From contig OZ257131.1 of the NCBI GenBank assembly GCA_965278985.1, positions 6,510,001 to 6,574,000 of the forward strand: a DNA stretch of 64,000 nucleotides, read 5' to 3'. The position numbers and the translations under genes were made by a program. Source of the DNA: CAISIP01 sp965278985. Its GTDB lineage: Bacteria > Pseudomonadota > Gammaproteobacteria > Burkholderiales > Burkholderiaceae_C. This document shows positions 52,194 to 62,636 of the stretch, in pieces (position 1 is the stretch's first letter; the number at the start of each line of letters is the position of its first letter). The notes under the pieces were generated by a model. It searched no databases and was not told the DNA's origin. It saw only the letters and a program-made list of their open reading frames with translations.

Positions 52194-55148
52194 CTACGGA
52201 AGCAGCCGCGTCATGCCCTCCACCGGCTGGGGCTTGCCGTACAGATACCCCTGCGCGGTGTCACAGCCCAGGCCGGCCAGGAAGCTGCCTTGCGCCTCGC
52301 TCTCAACACCTTCGGCCACCACCTGCAAGCCCATGCCGTGCGCCAGCGCGATGGTGGCGTGCACGATGGCCACGTCGTTGTGGTCGTTGGGCAGCGCCTG
52401 CACGAAGCTGCGGTCGATCTTGAGCTCGTTGATCGGAAAGTGCTTGAGGTGGGCCAGCGACGAGTACCCGGTGCCGAAGTCGTCCATCGACAGCTCCACG
52501 CCCAGGCCGCGGATGTCGTGCAGCAGCGAGATGACCTGGTCCGCGTGGGTCATCGCGGTGGATTCCGTGATCTCCAGGCGCAGCAGGCGTGGCGGGATGC
52601 CCGTCTCCTGCAGGGCCGAGCGCACCACCTGCACGAACTCGCGGTTCAGGCACTGCCGCCCGGACACATTCACCGCCACCGGCACTGGCTGCCTGCCCGC
52701 GTGCAACCACTGCGCGACCTGGCGCGCGGCCCGCAGCACCGCCCAGGCGCCCATGTCGATGATCAGCCCCGATTCTTCCGCCACGGGGATGAACTCGTTG
52801 GGTGGCACCATCTGCTGCGGCGTGCGCTGCCAGCGCATCAGCGCCTCCATGCCCACCAGGCGCCGGCCATCGAAGGAGAACTGCGGCTGGTAGTGCAGCA
52901 CCAGGCGGCCGTCGCGCAGCCCCTGGCGCAACTCAACCTCCAGGGCCAGGCGGTCGTGCAGGCGGGAGTGGATGCCGGTGTCCCAGACCTGGTAGGCGGC
53001 CTTGGGCTGCTCCTTGGCACGGTACATGGCCATGTCGGCCTTGGAGAGCAGGTCGTCGATCTGCGTGCCGTCGCGCGGCGCCAGCACCACGCCCACGCTG
53101 CCCGCGCTGGGCAGGCGCAGGTGGTTGTGGTCGGGCCCGAGCTCGATGTCGCGCGACAGCGCCTCCACCACCTTGCCCGCGGCGAAGGCAGCGCCCTCGG
53201 GGCCGGCCACGTTCTCCAGCAGCATCACGAACTCGTCGCCCCCCCAGCGCGCCACCGTGTCGGTGTCGCGGCACAGGCCGCGCAGGCGCCGCGCCAGCAC
53301 CTTGAGCACTTCATCGCCCGTGTGGTGGCCCAGGCTGTCGTTGATGTGCTTGAAGCGGTCCAGGTCGACGAACAGGATCGCCGCCATGCCGCCATGGCGC
53401 TGCACGCGCGACAGGGCCATGCGCAGCCGCTCCTGCAGCAGCGCCCGGTTGGGCAGGCCCGTGAGTGCGTCATGGTGGGCCGCGTGTTCGCGCTCGCGGG
53501 CCGCGGCGATGGTGCGTGTGACGTCGGTGAACGCCAGCACCGCGCCATCCACCAGGCCTTCGGGGCTGTGCAGCGGGTTCACCGAGGCGCGCAGGCTGCG
53601 CACCTGGCCACCTTCGCCACGCAGGCGCAGCAGTTCACGCAGGTGCACGCCCTTGTTCTGGCCCAGGCAGATCGTGAGGGCCTCCTGCAGTTGCGTCTGG
53701 CTGGCGTCTTCCAGCGGATACACGTCTTCCAGGTGACGGCCTTCCAGCGCATGGGGCAGCGCCTGGCGCAGGGCCGTGCGGTTCGCGAAGCGGATGGTGC
53801 GGTGGCGCGCGTCGATGGAGATCACGGCGTCGTCGATGGCGCGCAGCGCGGCCTGTGCGTGTTGGCGTGAGCGCTGCAGCCCACGCCGCGCCTCGCGCAG
53901 ATGGCCCGCGCCGAGGAAGGCCAGCGCCACGCCCAGCACCAGCGTGGCCAGCGCCGGGGGCAGCCACACTCGGGCGCCGTACAGCAGCAGGCCGCTGGCC
54001 AGCACCGGCACGCACAGCAGGACCGCCCCGCGCAGCGCCCGCGTCAGCACCAGCCCGCGCCCGGGGCGGCGCGGCCACAGTGCCAGGCTGCCCAGCACCA
54101 GCAGGGCGAAGGGCAGGGCGAGCCAGGTGGGCGCCGGCCGCACCAGGTCACCGCGTTGCAGCGCGTCGAACGCCATGGCATGGAACTGCACGGCGGGCAC
54201 ACCGGTATGGGCGTCGGCCAGGGGCGAGGCCAGCTCGGCACCCAGCCCGGTGGCCGTGACGCCGATGAAGACGCTGCGCCCCTGCACCGCTGCGCGCAGG
54301 TCGCTCGCCTGCAGGGCATCGGCGAAGGACAACACCGGCAGCGGTGCCACGCGCGGCGGGAACACCTCGGTCCTGCGCACCCAGGTTCCGGAGGGACGTG
54401 GCTGCGCGGCCACCGCTGCCTCGGCGCTGTCCGTGCGCTGTGCACCGCCGGCAGCACCGGCGGCACCGGCACCACCCACGCTACCCGCACCACCCACGCT
54501 ACCCGCGCCAGGAGCTCGCGCCGCGGAGGCCTCGCGCACGGCCAGGGCCAGCGCGGGCAGATCGGCATTGCCGTTGCCGGCATGCAGGTAGAGGCTGCGT
54601 GACTGGCCGTCCAGGTCCACCTCCACATCCACATGGCCCACGCGCGCGCCGCCGGGGCCCGCGGTGAACGCCGCCAGCGGTAGCGCGGTGCCGATGCGCC
54701 CATCCGCCTGGCGCGAGGGCGTGGCTGCCAGCACCACCTGGCCGTGCCGCGTGATGGCGCGGGCCAGGGCGGCGTCGCTGGCGGGGTTGAGCGTGTCGGG
54801 CTCGGTGAACAACACGGCGAAACCGATGCCTGCCGCGCCCGCGTCGGTGAGCCGCTCCACCATCCGGGCATGCAGCGTGCGGGGCCAAGGCCAGCGGCCC
54901 AGGCGCGCCAGGCTGGCGTCGTCGATGGCCACCACCACGGGCGCCTGCGCGGAAGCGGCGCGCTGTGGCAGCAACAGGTCATAGGCCAGCAGGTTCAGGC
55001 GCCGCAGGCCCTCGGGCTGCAGCCACGCCAGCAGCAGCGCCGCCGCGACCCCTGTCCACCACCATGCGCCGCGTGCCACAGTACCCACCACGCGGTGCCG
55101 CGCACGGGGCCAACTGGCCCGGGCCCGGGACAGGATCGCCAGGCTCAC
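52194..55148 (-). CDS. CHASE2-PAS-GGDEF-EAL cyclic-di-GMP signalling protein
   Basis: 984 residues from GTG 55148, which overlaps the FecR-protein stop as GTGA and follows GGGAG; a TTG 12 codons earlier is possible. The order is: one N-terminal helix, periplasmic CHASE2 (about 40-300), three helices (about 305-400), PAS (about 410-520), GGDEF (ARWGGDEFVMLL) and EAL (GMEALMRW, EITES, DDFGTGYSSLAHLKHFPINELKIDRSF). Key residues of both cyclase and phosphodiesterase are intact, so it could do both. An 18-bp tandem repeat lies in CHASE2. A sensor for an extracellular signal, likely linked to the upstream FecR protein. Confidence 0.9.
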   Translation of the reverse strand: MSLAILSRARASWPRARHRVVGTVARGAWWWTGVAAALLLAWLQPEGLRRLNLLAYDLLLPQRAASAQAPVVVAIDDASLARLGRWPWPRTLHARMVERLTDAGAAGIGFAVLFTEPDTLNPASDAALARAITRHGQVVLAATPSRQADGRIGTALPLAAFTAGPGGARVGHVDVEVDLDGQSRSLYLHAGNGNADLPALALAVREASAARAPGAGSVGGAGSVGGAGAAGAAGGAQRTDSAEAAVAAQPRPSGTWVRRTEVFPPRVAPLPVLSFADALQASDLRAAVQGRSVFIGVTATGLGAELASPLADAHTGVPAVQFHAMAFDALQRGDLVRPAPTWLALPFALLVLGSLALWPRRPGRGLVLTRALRGAVLLCVPVLASGLLLYGARVWLPPALATLVLGVALAFLGAGHLREARRGLQRSRQHAQAALRAIDDAVISIDARHRTIRFANRTALRQALPHALEGRHLEDVYPLEDASQTQLQEALTICLGQNKGVHLRELLRLRGEGGQVRSLRASVNPLHSPEGLVDGAVLAFTDVTRTIAAAREREHAAHHDALTGLPNRALLQERLRMALSRVQRHGGMAAILFVDLDRFKHINDSLGHHTGDEVLKVLARRLRGLCRDTDTVARWGGDEFVMLLENVAGPEGAAFAAGKVVEALSRDIELGPDHNHLRLPSAGSVGVVLAPRDGTQIDDLLSKADMAMYRAKEQPKAAYQVWDTGIHSRLHDRLALEVELRQGLRDGRLVLHYQPQFSFDGRRLVGMEALMRWQRTPQQMVPPNEFIPVAEESGLIIDMGAWAVLRAARQVAQWLHAGRQPVPVAVNVSGRQCLNREFVQVVRSALQETGIPPRLLRLEITESTAMTHADQVISLLHDIRGLGVELSMDDFGTGYSSLAHLKHFPINELKIDRSFVQALPNDHNDVAIVHATIALAHGMGLQVVAEGVESEAQGSFLAGLGCDTAQGYLYGKPQPVEGMTRLLP
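54471..54506 (-). repeat. Tandem 18-bp repeat inside the CHASE2 coding region
   Basis: Two exact copies, 54471-54488 and 54489-54506, encode two GAGSVG units in a Gly/Ala-rich loop. In frame, so the protein is not broken. The number of copies may vary between strains. Confidence 0.7.
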
Positions 55149-56809
55149 AACGCTCCCAGCAGCGGAAGCAGCAGCCACAGCCAACGCCAGTCACGCTCCG
55201 GCGGGGGCGGCTCCGCCACGGTGAAAGACTGCGTGCTGCCCCAGGGCCCGGTGTAGCCGTCTGCTCCGATAGCCCGGATGCGCACATGGTAGGTGCCGGG
55301 GGCCAGCCCCTGCACGGCGTATTGCGGTGTGTCGGCGGTCGTGTCCACCAAGGGCTGCGCGAAGTCGGGCGCTGGGGCGATCTGCAGGCTGTAGCGCTGT
55401 GCGCCACCCTGCGCAGCCCAGCGCAGCAGCAGGCTGCCGGGTTGGGTCTGCGGTGCCTCCATGGCAGGCCCGGGCGGCACGGTGCGCAGGGTTTGCGCAT
55501 CGCTCCAGGGGCCCTGGCCCCGTGCCGTGTCGATGGAGGCCAGGCGCCACTGGTAAATGCCTGGCAGCAGGTCCACTTCTGGCCGGGCCTGCTGGGCTTC
55601 GGTGGTCAGGTCCAGCAGCGGTTCGGTGGCGCCTTGGGCATGCACCTGCAGGCGATAACGCACACCGGCCTGCCCCTGCGTCCACTGGAACGTGGGCCGG
55701 GCCGCCGTGGTGGTGGCATCGGGCGCAGGGGCGATCAGCAGCGGCGGCTCAGGGCGCGCGTGCACCACCAGCACGCGCTGGGCTGCCAGGCCCTCGAGCC
55801 CGCGCCCATCCACGGCGCGCACGCGCAGCACATAACTTCCGTCCTCGATGTCGCGTGCACGGATACGCGCGGCGGTGGAGGTCTCGTCCGACACGGCCAC
55901 GTCGAACTGCGTGCCGGGAGCGATCTGCGTGCGGTAGGCGCGGGCGCCTTCCAGGGGTGTCAGGGGCAGGTCGATGGGCAGGCGTTCGATGCGCTCGGGC
56001 ACGCCGGCCAGGTCGGGCGCGGCCAGCAGCGCCACCGGCGCCTCGGGTGCCTGGCCGGCCCTCGCCAAGCTGCCCTGGCCGGCCTGCGCCAGCGCATCCG
56101 CGCCGGCCGCGTTCCCGACCTGTACGGCACCCTGCAGCACTTCCGTGCGCACCGTGGGCATTTCCGCGCCATCCTGCAGCCGCACGCGGAAGTTGGTGCC
56201 CCGCACCGCAGCGGTGGCCGCCGGCGTGTGGATCTCGAAGCGTCCACCCGCATCGGTGCGCGCCTGCACGTCGTTCTCCAGCCCGCCGCGCAGCAGGTCC
56301 AGCACGATCACGCGCGCCTGGGCCAGCACGCTGGCATCGGCCTGGCGCAGGCGCAGCTCGGAGTCGCGCAGCACCAGCACGCGGGAGCCATCGTCGAAGC
56401 GCAGGCTGGCGCTGCCCGTGGGGCCGGTGCGCAATACGGCAGGCGCCTTCAACAGCTCCCCGGCCAGCGCCGCACGCGGAGCTGCGCCCGTCGGCACCAC
56501 GCTGACCTCGCCCGACGCGGCCAGCAGGCGCACCTCGCGCGACTCCAGCCGCAGCCACTGCTCGGGAATGCGCAGCCGGGTGCCCGGTGCGATGCGCTGG
56601 TCGTCGGCAATGCGGTTCAGGCGGCGCAGCTGCAGCGCCATGCCCGGGCTCTTGAGGTAGCGCAGGGCCAGGTTCCAGGGATGGTCCCCGGGTTGCACGG
56701 TATAGGTGAAATCCGCCGCCGCCGCCCCGGTGCAAGCCCCCCATCCAAGCAGCACGGCCCCGGAGGAAGCCCATACCAAGCGCTTGAGGGAGGGTTTGCC
56801 AGAATCCAT
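55145..56809 (-). CDS. LysM-FecR domain periplasmic protein
   Basis: 554 residues with a signal peptide (LVWASSGAVLLGWGACTGAAAA). LysM at about 35-85 (YTVQPGDHPWNLALRYL), FecR at about 110-215 (RTGPTGSASLRFDDGSRVLVLRDSELRL and AVRGTNFRVRLQDG), then fibronectin-like repeats at about 340-530, and a hydrophobic tail (WLWLLLPLLGAL). LysM binds peptidoglycan. FecR/CHASE2 pairs are frequent in proteobacteria. The overlap with the CHASE2 gene supports joint function. Confidence 0.88.
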   Translation of the reverse strand: MDSGKPSLKRLVWASSGAVLLGWGACTGAAAADFTYTVQPGDHPWNLALRYLKSPGMALQLRRLNRIADDQRIAPGTRLRIPEQWLRLESREVRLLAASGEVSVVPTGAAPRAALAGELLKAPAVLRTGPTGSASLRFDDGSRVLVLRDSELRLRQADASVLAQARVIVLDLLRGGLENDVQARTDAGGRFEIHTPAATAAVRGTNFRVRLQDGAEMPTVRTEVLQGAVQVGNAAGADALAQAGQGSLARAGQAPEAPVALLAAPDLAGVPERIERLPIDLPLTPLEGARAYRTQIAPGTQFDVAVSDETSTAARIRARDIEDGSYVLRVRAVDGRGLEGLAAQRVLVVHARPEPPLLIAPAPDATTTAARPTFQWTQGQAGVRYRLQVHAQGATEPLLDLTTEAQQARPEVDLLPGIYQWRLASIDTARGQGPWSDAQTLRTVPPGPAMEAPQTQPGSLLLRWAAQGGAQRYSLQIAPAPDFAQPLVDTTADTPQYAVQGLAPGTYHVRIRAIGADGYTGPWGSTQSFTVAEPPPPERDWRWLWLLLPLLGAL

Positions 56810-57076
56810 GGGGTGGTGCGATGCTGCGGGAGCCGGATTCTAGGAGTCTGTGGGACTGCAGCCCAGCACAAACAGCGCTTGGAAGCGTTTGTGGAGTTGT
56901 AGTGCATTCGGGTAATAGCGGGAAGCGCCGTGTTGGTGCGGGGGGGCGCTTCCGGTGCGCGCGTTATCCTTGCACCCAGCTGATTCGTTCCATGGCCGAT
57001 GGCCCACCCCGGCACCGTTGTCCACCGTCCATGCATGCGAATCCTCCCCAGCCGCAGACCCAGAAAGCCCAGCGCC

Positions 57077-57973
57077 ATGACCTCAGGAAGCCCCGGCAGC
57101 GTCGCCGACCGTGAAGCCGTGTTGGAAGGTCCCAACCCCCTCGGCCTCGAAGGCATCGAGTTCATCGAATACGCCACCGCCAAGCCGCAGGCGCTCGGCC
57201 AGGTGCTGGAGAAGATGGGCTTTCGCCCCATCTCGCGCCACCGCTCGCGCGAGGTGCTGCTGTACCGCCAGGGCGGGCTGAACATCATCGTCAACGCCCA
57301 TGGCGGACATGGTGCCCCGCCCACCGACGAACCCGTCATCGTGGCCATCGCGCTGCGTGTGCGCGACGCCGCGGCCGCTTACAGGCGGGCGCTGGAGCGC
57401 GGCGCGTGGGCCGTGCCGGCGCAGGTGGAGGTGATGGAGTTGCACATACCCGCCGTGCATGGCGTGGGCAGCAGCCGCATCTACTTCGTGGACCGCTTCC
57501 GCGAGTTCTCGATCTACGACGTGGACTTCGTGCCGATCCCTACCGTCGATCCGCACCCGCCTGCGCTGGCAGGGCTGCACCTCTTCGGCATCGTGCAGTA
57601 CATCGGCAACGACCGCACCGAGGACTGGACCGAGTTCTATGGCGCACTCTTCGGATTCGAGGCCGTGCCGCCCGAACAGCGCTTCGGCATCCTGCCCAAG
57701 GGCCGCATCCTCCGCAGCCCCTGCAACAGCTTCTACCTGCAGCTGATCGAGCCCGAGCCGGGCGTGCTGGACGTGGAGGACGACGAAAGCCTGCAGCGCA
57801 TCGGCCTGGGGACTGCCGACGTGCCGGCCGCCGTGGAAGCGCTGCGCGCGCGGGGTGTGGAGTTCGTCGCGTCCAAAGGCGCGCAACTCGATGGACGTGG
57901 CGCGCTCACACGCACGGTGCTGGGCAGCGTCATGTTCGAGCTGGTCCATGACGAAGCCGGATCGGCGTCATGA
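57077..57973 (+). CDS. 4-Hydroxyphenylpyruvate-dioxygenase-like VOC protein
   Basis: 298 residues from ATG 57077. Two VOC halves: about 15-160 (LGLEGIEFIEYATAKPQAL) and about 170-295. In the HPPD alignment the first C-terminal metal His is kept (GLHLFGIV), but the second is Arg (SLQRIGL where HPPD has QHVAF), while the final Glu is kept (VMFELV). So it is not a standard HPPD. It is followed with ATGA overlap by a TIM-barrel gene, resembling the two parts of the QuiC dehydroshikimate dehydratase, whose domains are here separate and in the opposite order. Confidence 0.8.
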   Translation: MTSGSPGSVADREAVLEGPNPLGLEGIEFIEYATAKPQALGQVLEKMGFRPISRHRSREVLLYRQGGLNIIVNAHGGHGAPPTDEPVIVAIALRVRDAAAAYRRALERGAWAVPAQVEVMELHIPAVHGVGSSRIYFVDRFREFSIYDVDFVPIPTVDPHPPALAGLHLFGIVQYIGNDRTEDWTEFYGALFGFEAVPPEQRFGILPKGRILRSPCNSFYLQLIEPEPGVLDVEDDESLQRIGLGTADVPAAVEALRARGVEFVASKGAQLDGRGALTRTVLGSVMFELVHDEAGSAS

Positions 57974-58863
57974 GCAAGTTCGCGGGCAATGTCGATGACT
58001 TCGGCATGGACACCATCTCGTTCGCGGGGCCGCTGGAAGCCAAGCTGGACGCCATCCGCGGCGCAGGCTTCACCCAGGTGATGCTGGCCGCGCGCGACCT
58101 CGTGGGCCACCCGGGCGGGTGGCGTGCGGCGGTCGCGGAGGTCAAGGCCAGCGGCCTGCGCGTCACGGGCTTCCAGGTGCTGCGCGACTTCGAGGGCCTG
58201 TCGGGCCACCTGCACGACTACAAGGTGGACATCGCCAAGTCGATGCTGGAGATGTGCCACGCGCTGGACTGCCGCATCCTGCTGGCCTGCTCCAGTACCT
58301 CGGTGCATGCCACCGACGCGCGCGAGGCCCTGGTGCGCGACCTGCGCAAGCTGGCGATGCTGGCCATCCCGCTGGGCATCCGCGTGGCCTTCGAGGCGCT
58401 GTCCTGGGGCCGCGTGGTCAACGAGTTCCCGCAGGCCTGGAGCCTGATCGAAGAGGCCGACATGCCCAACCTGGGCCTGGGCTTCGACTCCTTCCATGTT
58501 TTCGCCACGAACACGCCGCTGGACGACCTGGAGCTGCTGGACCCGGACAAGATCTTCCTGGTGCAGCTGGCCGATTTCATGTGGAACGAGATCAAGTCGG
58601 TGGAAGAGCGCATCACCACCGCGCGCCACTTCCGCGTGTTCCCCGGAGAGGGCGTGCACAGCGAGGCGCTGGCCGCGCTGGTGCGCAAGCTGCACCAGCT
58701 GGGTTACCGGGGCGACTACAGCTTCGAGGTCTTCAACGACGACTACCAGCAGATTCCACTGGAGACCGTGGCGCAGCGCGGCTGGCGCTCGGCGCAGTGG
58801 CTGGGTGAGGGCGTGTTGCGGCGGTCGGTGCCGTTGCCGAACCAGATGCGGCTGCGGCGCTGA
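57970..58863 (+). CDS. Sugar-phosphate isomerase/epimerase-type TIM barrel (3-dehydroshikimate dehydratase-like)
   Basis: 297 residues. An AP_endonuc_2-type barrel with metal ligands in VAFEALSWG (Glu), LGLGFDSFH (Asp-His), VQLADF and FEVFNDD (Glu). In QuiC and AsbF this type dehydrates 3-dehydroshikimate to protocatechuate. Shared transcription with an HPPD-like gene makes that assignment attractive, but other isomerase roles remain possible. Confidence 0.78.
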   Translation: MSKFAGNVDDFGMDTISFAGPLEAKLDAIRGAGFTQVMLAARDLVGHPGGWRAAVAEVKASGLRVTGFQVLRDFEGLSGHLHDYKVDIAKSMLEMCHALDCRILLACSSTSVHATDAREALVRDLRKLAMLAIPLGIRVAFEALSWGRVVNEFPQAWSLIEEADMPNLGLGFDSFHVFATNTPLDDLELLDPDKIFLVQLADFMWNEIKSVEERITTARHFRVFPGEGVHSEALAALVRKLHQLGYRGDYSFEVFNDDYQQIPLETVAQRGWRSAQWLGEGVLRRSVPLPNQMRLRR

Positions 58864-58872
58864 AGTCCATCG

Positions 58873-59802
58873 TCAGTTCAGCGCCAGCAGTCCCACGCCC
58901 ATCAACGTCAGCACGATCCCCACCACCGTGAGCGGCCGCAGGCCCTCACCCGTGCGCAGCAGGAAGTGGCTCACCGGCAGCACGATGAGTGGCGAGCCCA
59001 TGGAGATCAGCGCGGAGAAGGACGCCGGGATGTAGTGCAGCGACAGGATCATCAGTGTCTGGCCCGCCAGCTGCAGCACGCCCACCACGCAGAACAGCCG
59101 GAACCCCTCGGGGTGGCTGCGGATGCGGGCCACGATGCCGGGCAGCTGCTTGCGCGAGGCCAGCAGCAGCGCCACCAGGCCCGCGGCCGCGCCCACCGTG
59201 GCGCCGGCCAGGGCCTCGTGCCAGTCGCGCAGGCCGGCCGCGCGCAGGATGTGGCTCATCGCATAGGCCGCGGCACTGCCCATGCCCATCACCAGGATGC
59301 CGCGCGACGCACCCACGCTGGCCGTGGTGCCTGTGCCCGCGCCCGCGCCCGTGCGCTTGCCGCGCTGGCCCATGGCCAGCAATCCCACGAAGCCCAGCAG
59401 CAATCCCATGAGTCCCCAGGGCCCGAAGGTCTCGCCAAGCAGCAGCCAGCCCAGCACGGCCGTGAACAGCGGGCTCGCGCTCTGGAAGCCGGAGGCACGT
59501 GACGGACCCATGGTCTCCACGGACTTGAAGAACAGCCAGCGCCCCAGGTAGGTGCCGAAGAAGCCCGCCGCCGCGAAGGCCGCCAGGCCCATCGGGGTGG
59601 GCGGTTGCAGCGGCCCCTGCAGCAGCAGCTGGCCTGCGAGCAGCAGCAGCCCCACCGGCACATTGGCGATGGTGGCCACCAGCGCGCCCGCATCGGTGTC
59701 CAGCCGCTTCGAGGCCTTGGCGATGGTGAGCACCACGCCCGCGAAGACCAGCATCGAGGCCAGCGCCAGCAGGATGCCGGCCAGGTGGGGGCTGATGGGC
59801 AT
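58873..59802 (-). CDS. EamA-family transporter (DMT superfamily)
   Basis: 309 residues from ATG 59802 with ten predicted membrane helices (SPHLAGILLALASMLVFAGVVLTIAKA at the start; a Gly/Thr-rich cytoplasmic loop GAGAGTGTTASVG in the middle). It ends 10 bases from the stop of the convergent barrel gene and starts 19 bases after the ABC ATPase gene on the same strand. Substrate unknown. Confidence 0.88.
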   Translation of the reverse strand: MPISPHLAGILLALASMLVFAGVVLTIAKASKRLDTDAGALVATIANVPVGLLLLAGQLLLQGPLQPPTPMGLAAFAAAGFFGTYLGRWLFFKSVETMGPSRASGFQSASPLFTAVLGWLLLGETFGPWGLMGLLLGFVGLLAMGQRGKRTGAGAGTGTTASVGASRGILVMGMGSAAAYAMSHILRAAGLRDWHEALAGATVGAAAGLVALLLASRKQLPGIVARIRSHPEGFRLFCVVGVLQLAGQTLMILSLHYIPASFSALISMGSPLIVLPVSHFLLRTGEGLRPLTVVGIVLTLMGVGLLALN

Positions 59803-59821
59803 GCCGTGGTGCGCGGGGGTG

Positions 59822-60865
<1,044 letters not shown>

Positions 60866-60888
60866 GGTGGGGAGTTGGAAGGCAGTGT

Positions 60889-62553
60889 TCAACGCCCCGC
60901 CACGCGGCGGGACTGCCGGTACAGCAGCCAGGTCAGGGGCAGGGCGAGCAGCACCATGATGAGTGCATAGGGCGCCGAGGCGGCGTAGTCGAGTTCGGCG
61001 CTGTAGGCCCAGAAGGCGGTGGCCAATGTCTGCGTGCCGTTGGGCGCGAGCAGCAGCGTGGCCGTGAGTTCGTTGGTGATCGCCAGGAACACCAGCGCCA
61101 CGCCCGAGGCCGCGCCCGGTGCGGCCAGGCGCATCGTCACCTGCCACAGCGCCTGTGCGGGTGTGCGGCCCAGGCTGCGTGCCACCTGCTCCAGCTCGAT
61201 GGGCGCCTGCGCGATGCCCGCGCGCAGGCTGACCAGCGCGCGCGGCAGGAACAGCAGCACATACGCCAGCACCAGCGTGAACACCGTCTGGTACAGCGGG
61301 CGCGCCACCTGCAGCGTGACGCTGACCAGTGCCAGCGCCACCACGATGCCCGGCATCGCGCCCACGAGGTAGTTGCTGGCTTCCAGCGTGCGCTGCAGCC
61401 GGCCGGGCGCGCGGATCGACAACCAGGCCATCGGCACGGCCAGCACCGTGGTGAGGGCCGCACCGGCCGCGGCCCAGAGGATGGTTTGCCCCAAGGTGGG
61501 CAGCAGCTCCTGCATGCGCCACACGCCGCTGCCGCCGCGCACCAGCCAACGTCCCAGCGTGACCAGCGGCACGCCCAGGCCCAGGGCCGCGGTGGCCGCG
61601 CACAGCAGCAGCGCCGGCAACATCCACGCGCCCAGGCGGCGCGGTGGCAGGTCGCGCGCGGCACCGGTGCCCACGCGGGCATAACGCTCGTCGCCGCGCG
61701 TGACGCCTTCGAGGCCCAGCAGCACGAAGCAGCACAGCACCAGCACGGTGGCCAGCATGTTGGCGGCCGGGCCGTTGAAGGTGGTCTGGAACTGGTCCAC
61801 GATGGCGGTGGTGAAGGTGTCGTAACGCACCATCACGAACAGGCCGTATTCGGCCAGCAGGTGCAGTCCGATCAGGAGCGCGCCACCCCACACCGCGATG
61901 CGCAGCTGCGGCAGCACCACGCGCAGGAACACGCGCCACGGGCCGTTGCCCAGGGCCGCCGCGGCGTCTTCCAGGCCGGGGTCGAGACGGCGCAGGCTCG
62001 CGGCGACGGGCAGGTACATGAACGGGAAGTACGCCAGCGTGGCCACCAGCGTCGCGGCAGGCAGGCCCTTGATGCCGGGCACGAAGCTGACCCAGGCGTA
62101 GCTGTGGACGAAGGCCGGCACGGCCAGGGGGGCGGCCGCCAGCCAGGACCACCAGCGTGCGCCCGGCAGGTTGCTGCGCTCGGTGAGCCAGGCCAGCGCC
62201 AGCGCCAGCACGGTGCACAGCGGCAGGGTGACAGCCACCAGCAGCAGCGTGTTGCGCAGCAGCTCGGCCACGCGGGGCCGGAACACCCAGGCGCTGGCGG
62301 TCTCCCAGCCAGTCTGCCAGGCCATGCCCAGCATGTAGGCCAGCGGCAGCAGCGCGAAGAGCGTCACCAGCAGCGCAGCGGCGCCCACCCAGCCCGGCCC
62401 GCCGGTGCGGCGGAGGCGTTGCAGGGCGGGGGCCGGGGGCGCGGGGGGCAAGGCAGCGGCGTCGGCGAGCGGGCCGTGGAGAGTGTTCAAGGTGCGCGTG
62501 GGATGGAGGGTCGGACTGGGCGCCCGGTCGGCGCAAACAAGAATCGCTTGCAT
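60889..62553 (-). CDS. fbpB: Ferric-iron-type ABC transporter permease (FbpB-like)
   Basis: About 554 residues if ATG 62553 is used; the true start may be further in, for example TTG 62490, because a candidate Fur box overlaps the ATG. Twelve helices in two repeats, each with the EAA-like loop (DAAAALGNGPWRVFLRVVLPQL and QVARSLGRTPAQALWQVTMRL). The duplicated permease is typical of iron transporters of this class. It starts the three-gene minus-strand unit. Confidence 0.88.
   Translation of the reverse strand: MQAILVCADRAPSPTLHPTRTLNTLHGPLADAAALPPAPPAPALQRLRRTGGPGWVGAAALLVTLFALLPLAYMLGMAWQTGWETASAWVFRPRVAELLRNTLLLVAVTLPLCTVLALALAWLTERSNLPGARWWSWLAAAPLAVPAFVHSYAWVSFVPGIKGLPAATLVATLAYFPFMYLPVAASLRRLDPGLEDAAAALGNGPWRVFLRVVLPQLRIAVWGGALLIGLHLLAEYGLFVMVRYDTFTTAIVDQFQTTFNGPAANMLATVLVLCCFVLLGLEGVTRGDERYARVGTGAARDLPPRRLGAWMLPALLLCAATAALGLGVPLVTLGRWLVRGGSGVWRMQELLPTLGQTILWAAAGAALTTVLAVPMAWLSIRAPGRLQRTLEASNYLVGAMPGIVVALALVSVTLQVARPLYQTVFTLVLAYVLLFLPRALVSLRAGIAQAPIELEQVARSLGRTPAQALWQVTMRLAAPGAASGVALVFLAITNELTATLLLAPNGTQTLATAFWAYSAELDYAASAPYALIMVLLALPLTWLLYRQSRRVAGR
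62533..62551. promoter_or_regulatory. Candidate Fur box
   Basis: GCAAACAAGAATCGCTTGC is an imperfect 19-bp inverted repeat (GCAA...TTGC ends) just before the iron permease gene. Read on the minus strand it is close to the proteobacterial Fur pattern GCAAATGATTCTCATTTGC as I recall it. A TATAGAAT -10-like box precedes it, at about 62553-62560. Confidence 0.5.
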
Positions 62554-62636
62554 TCTATAAGGCGCCATCCGGTGCCCCCGGCTGCGAGAATCGCCGTCCC
62601 GGGCCCGCGGCGGCCCCACGCGGGAGGTGGCAGGAC

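Noticed and set aside
51723..53870. Plus-strand open frame of 715 codons
   Set aside because: Antisense to the GGDEF-EAL gene and the aldo/keto reductase; His/Gln/Val-rich with no domain.
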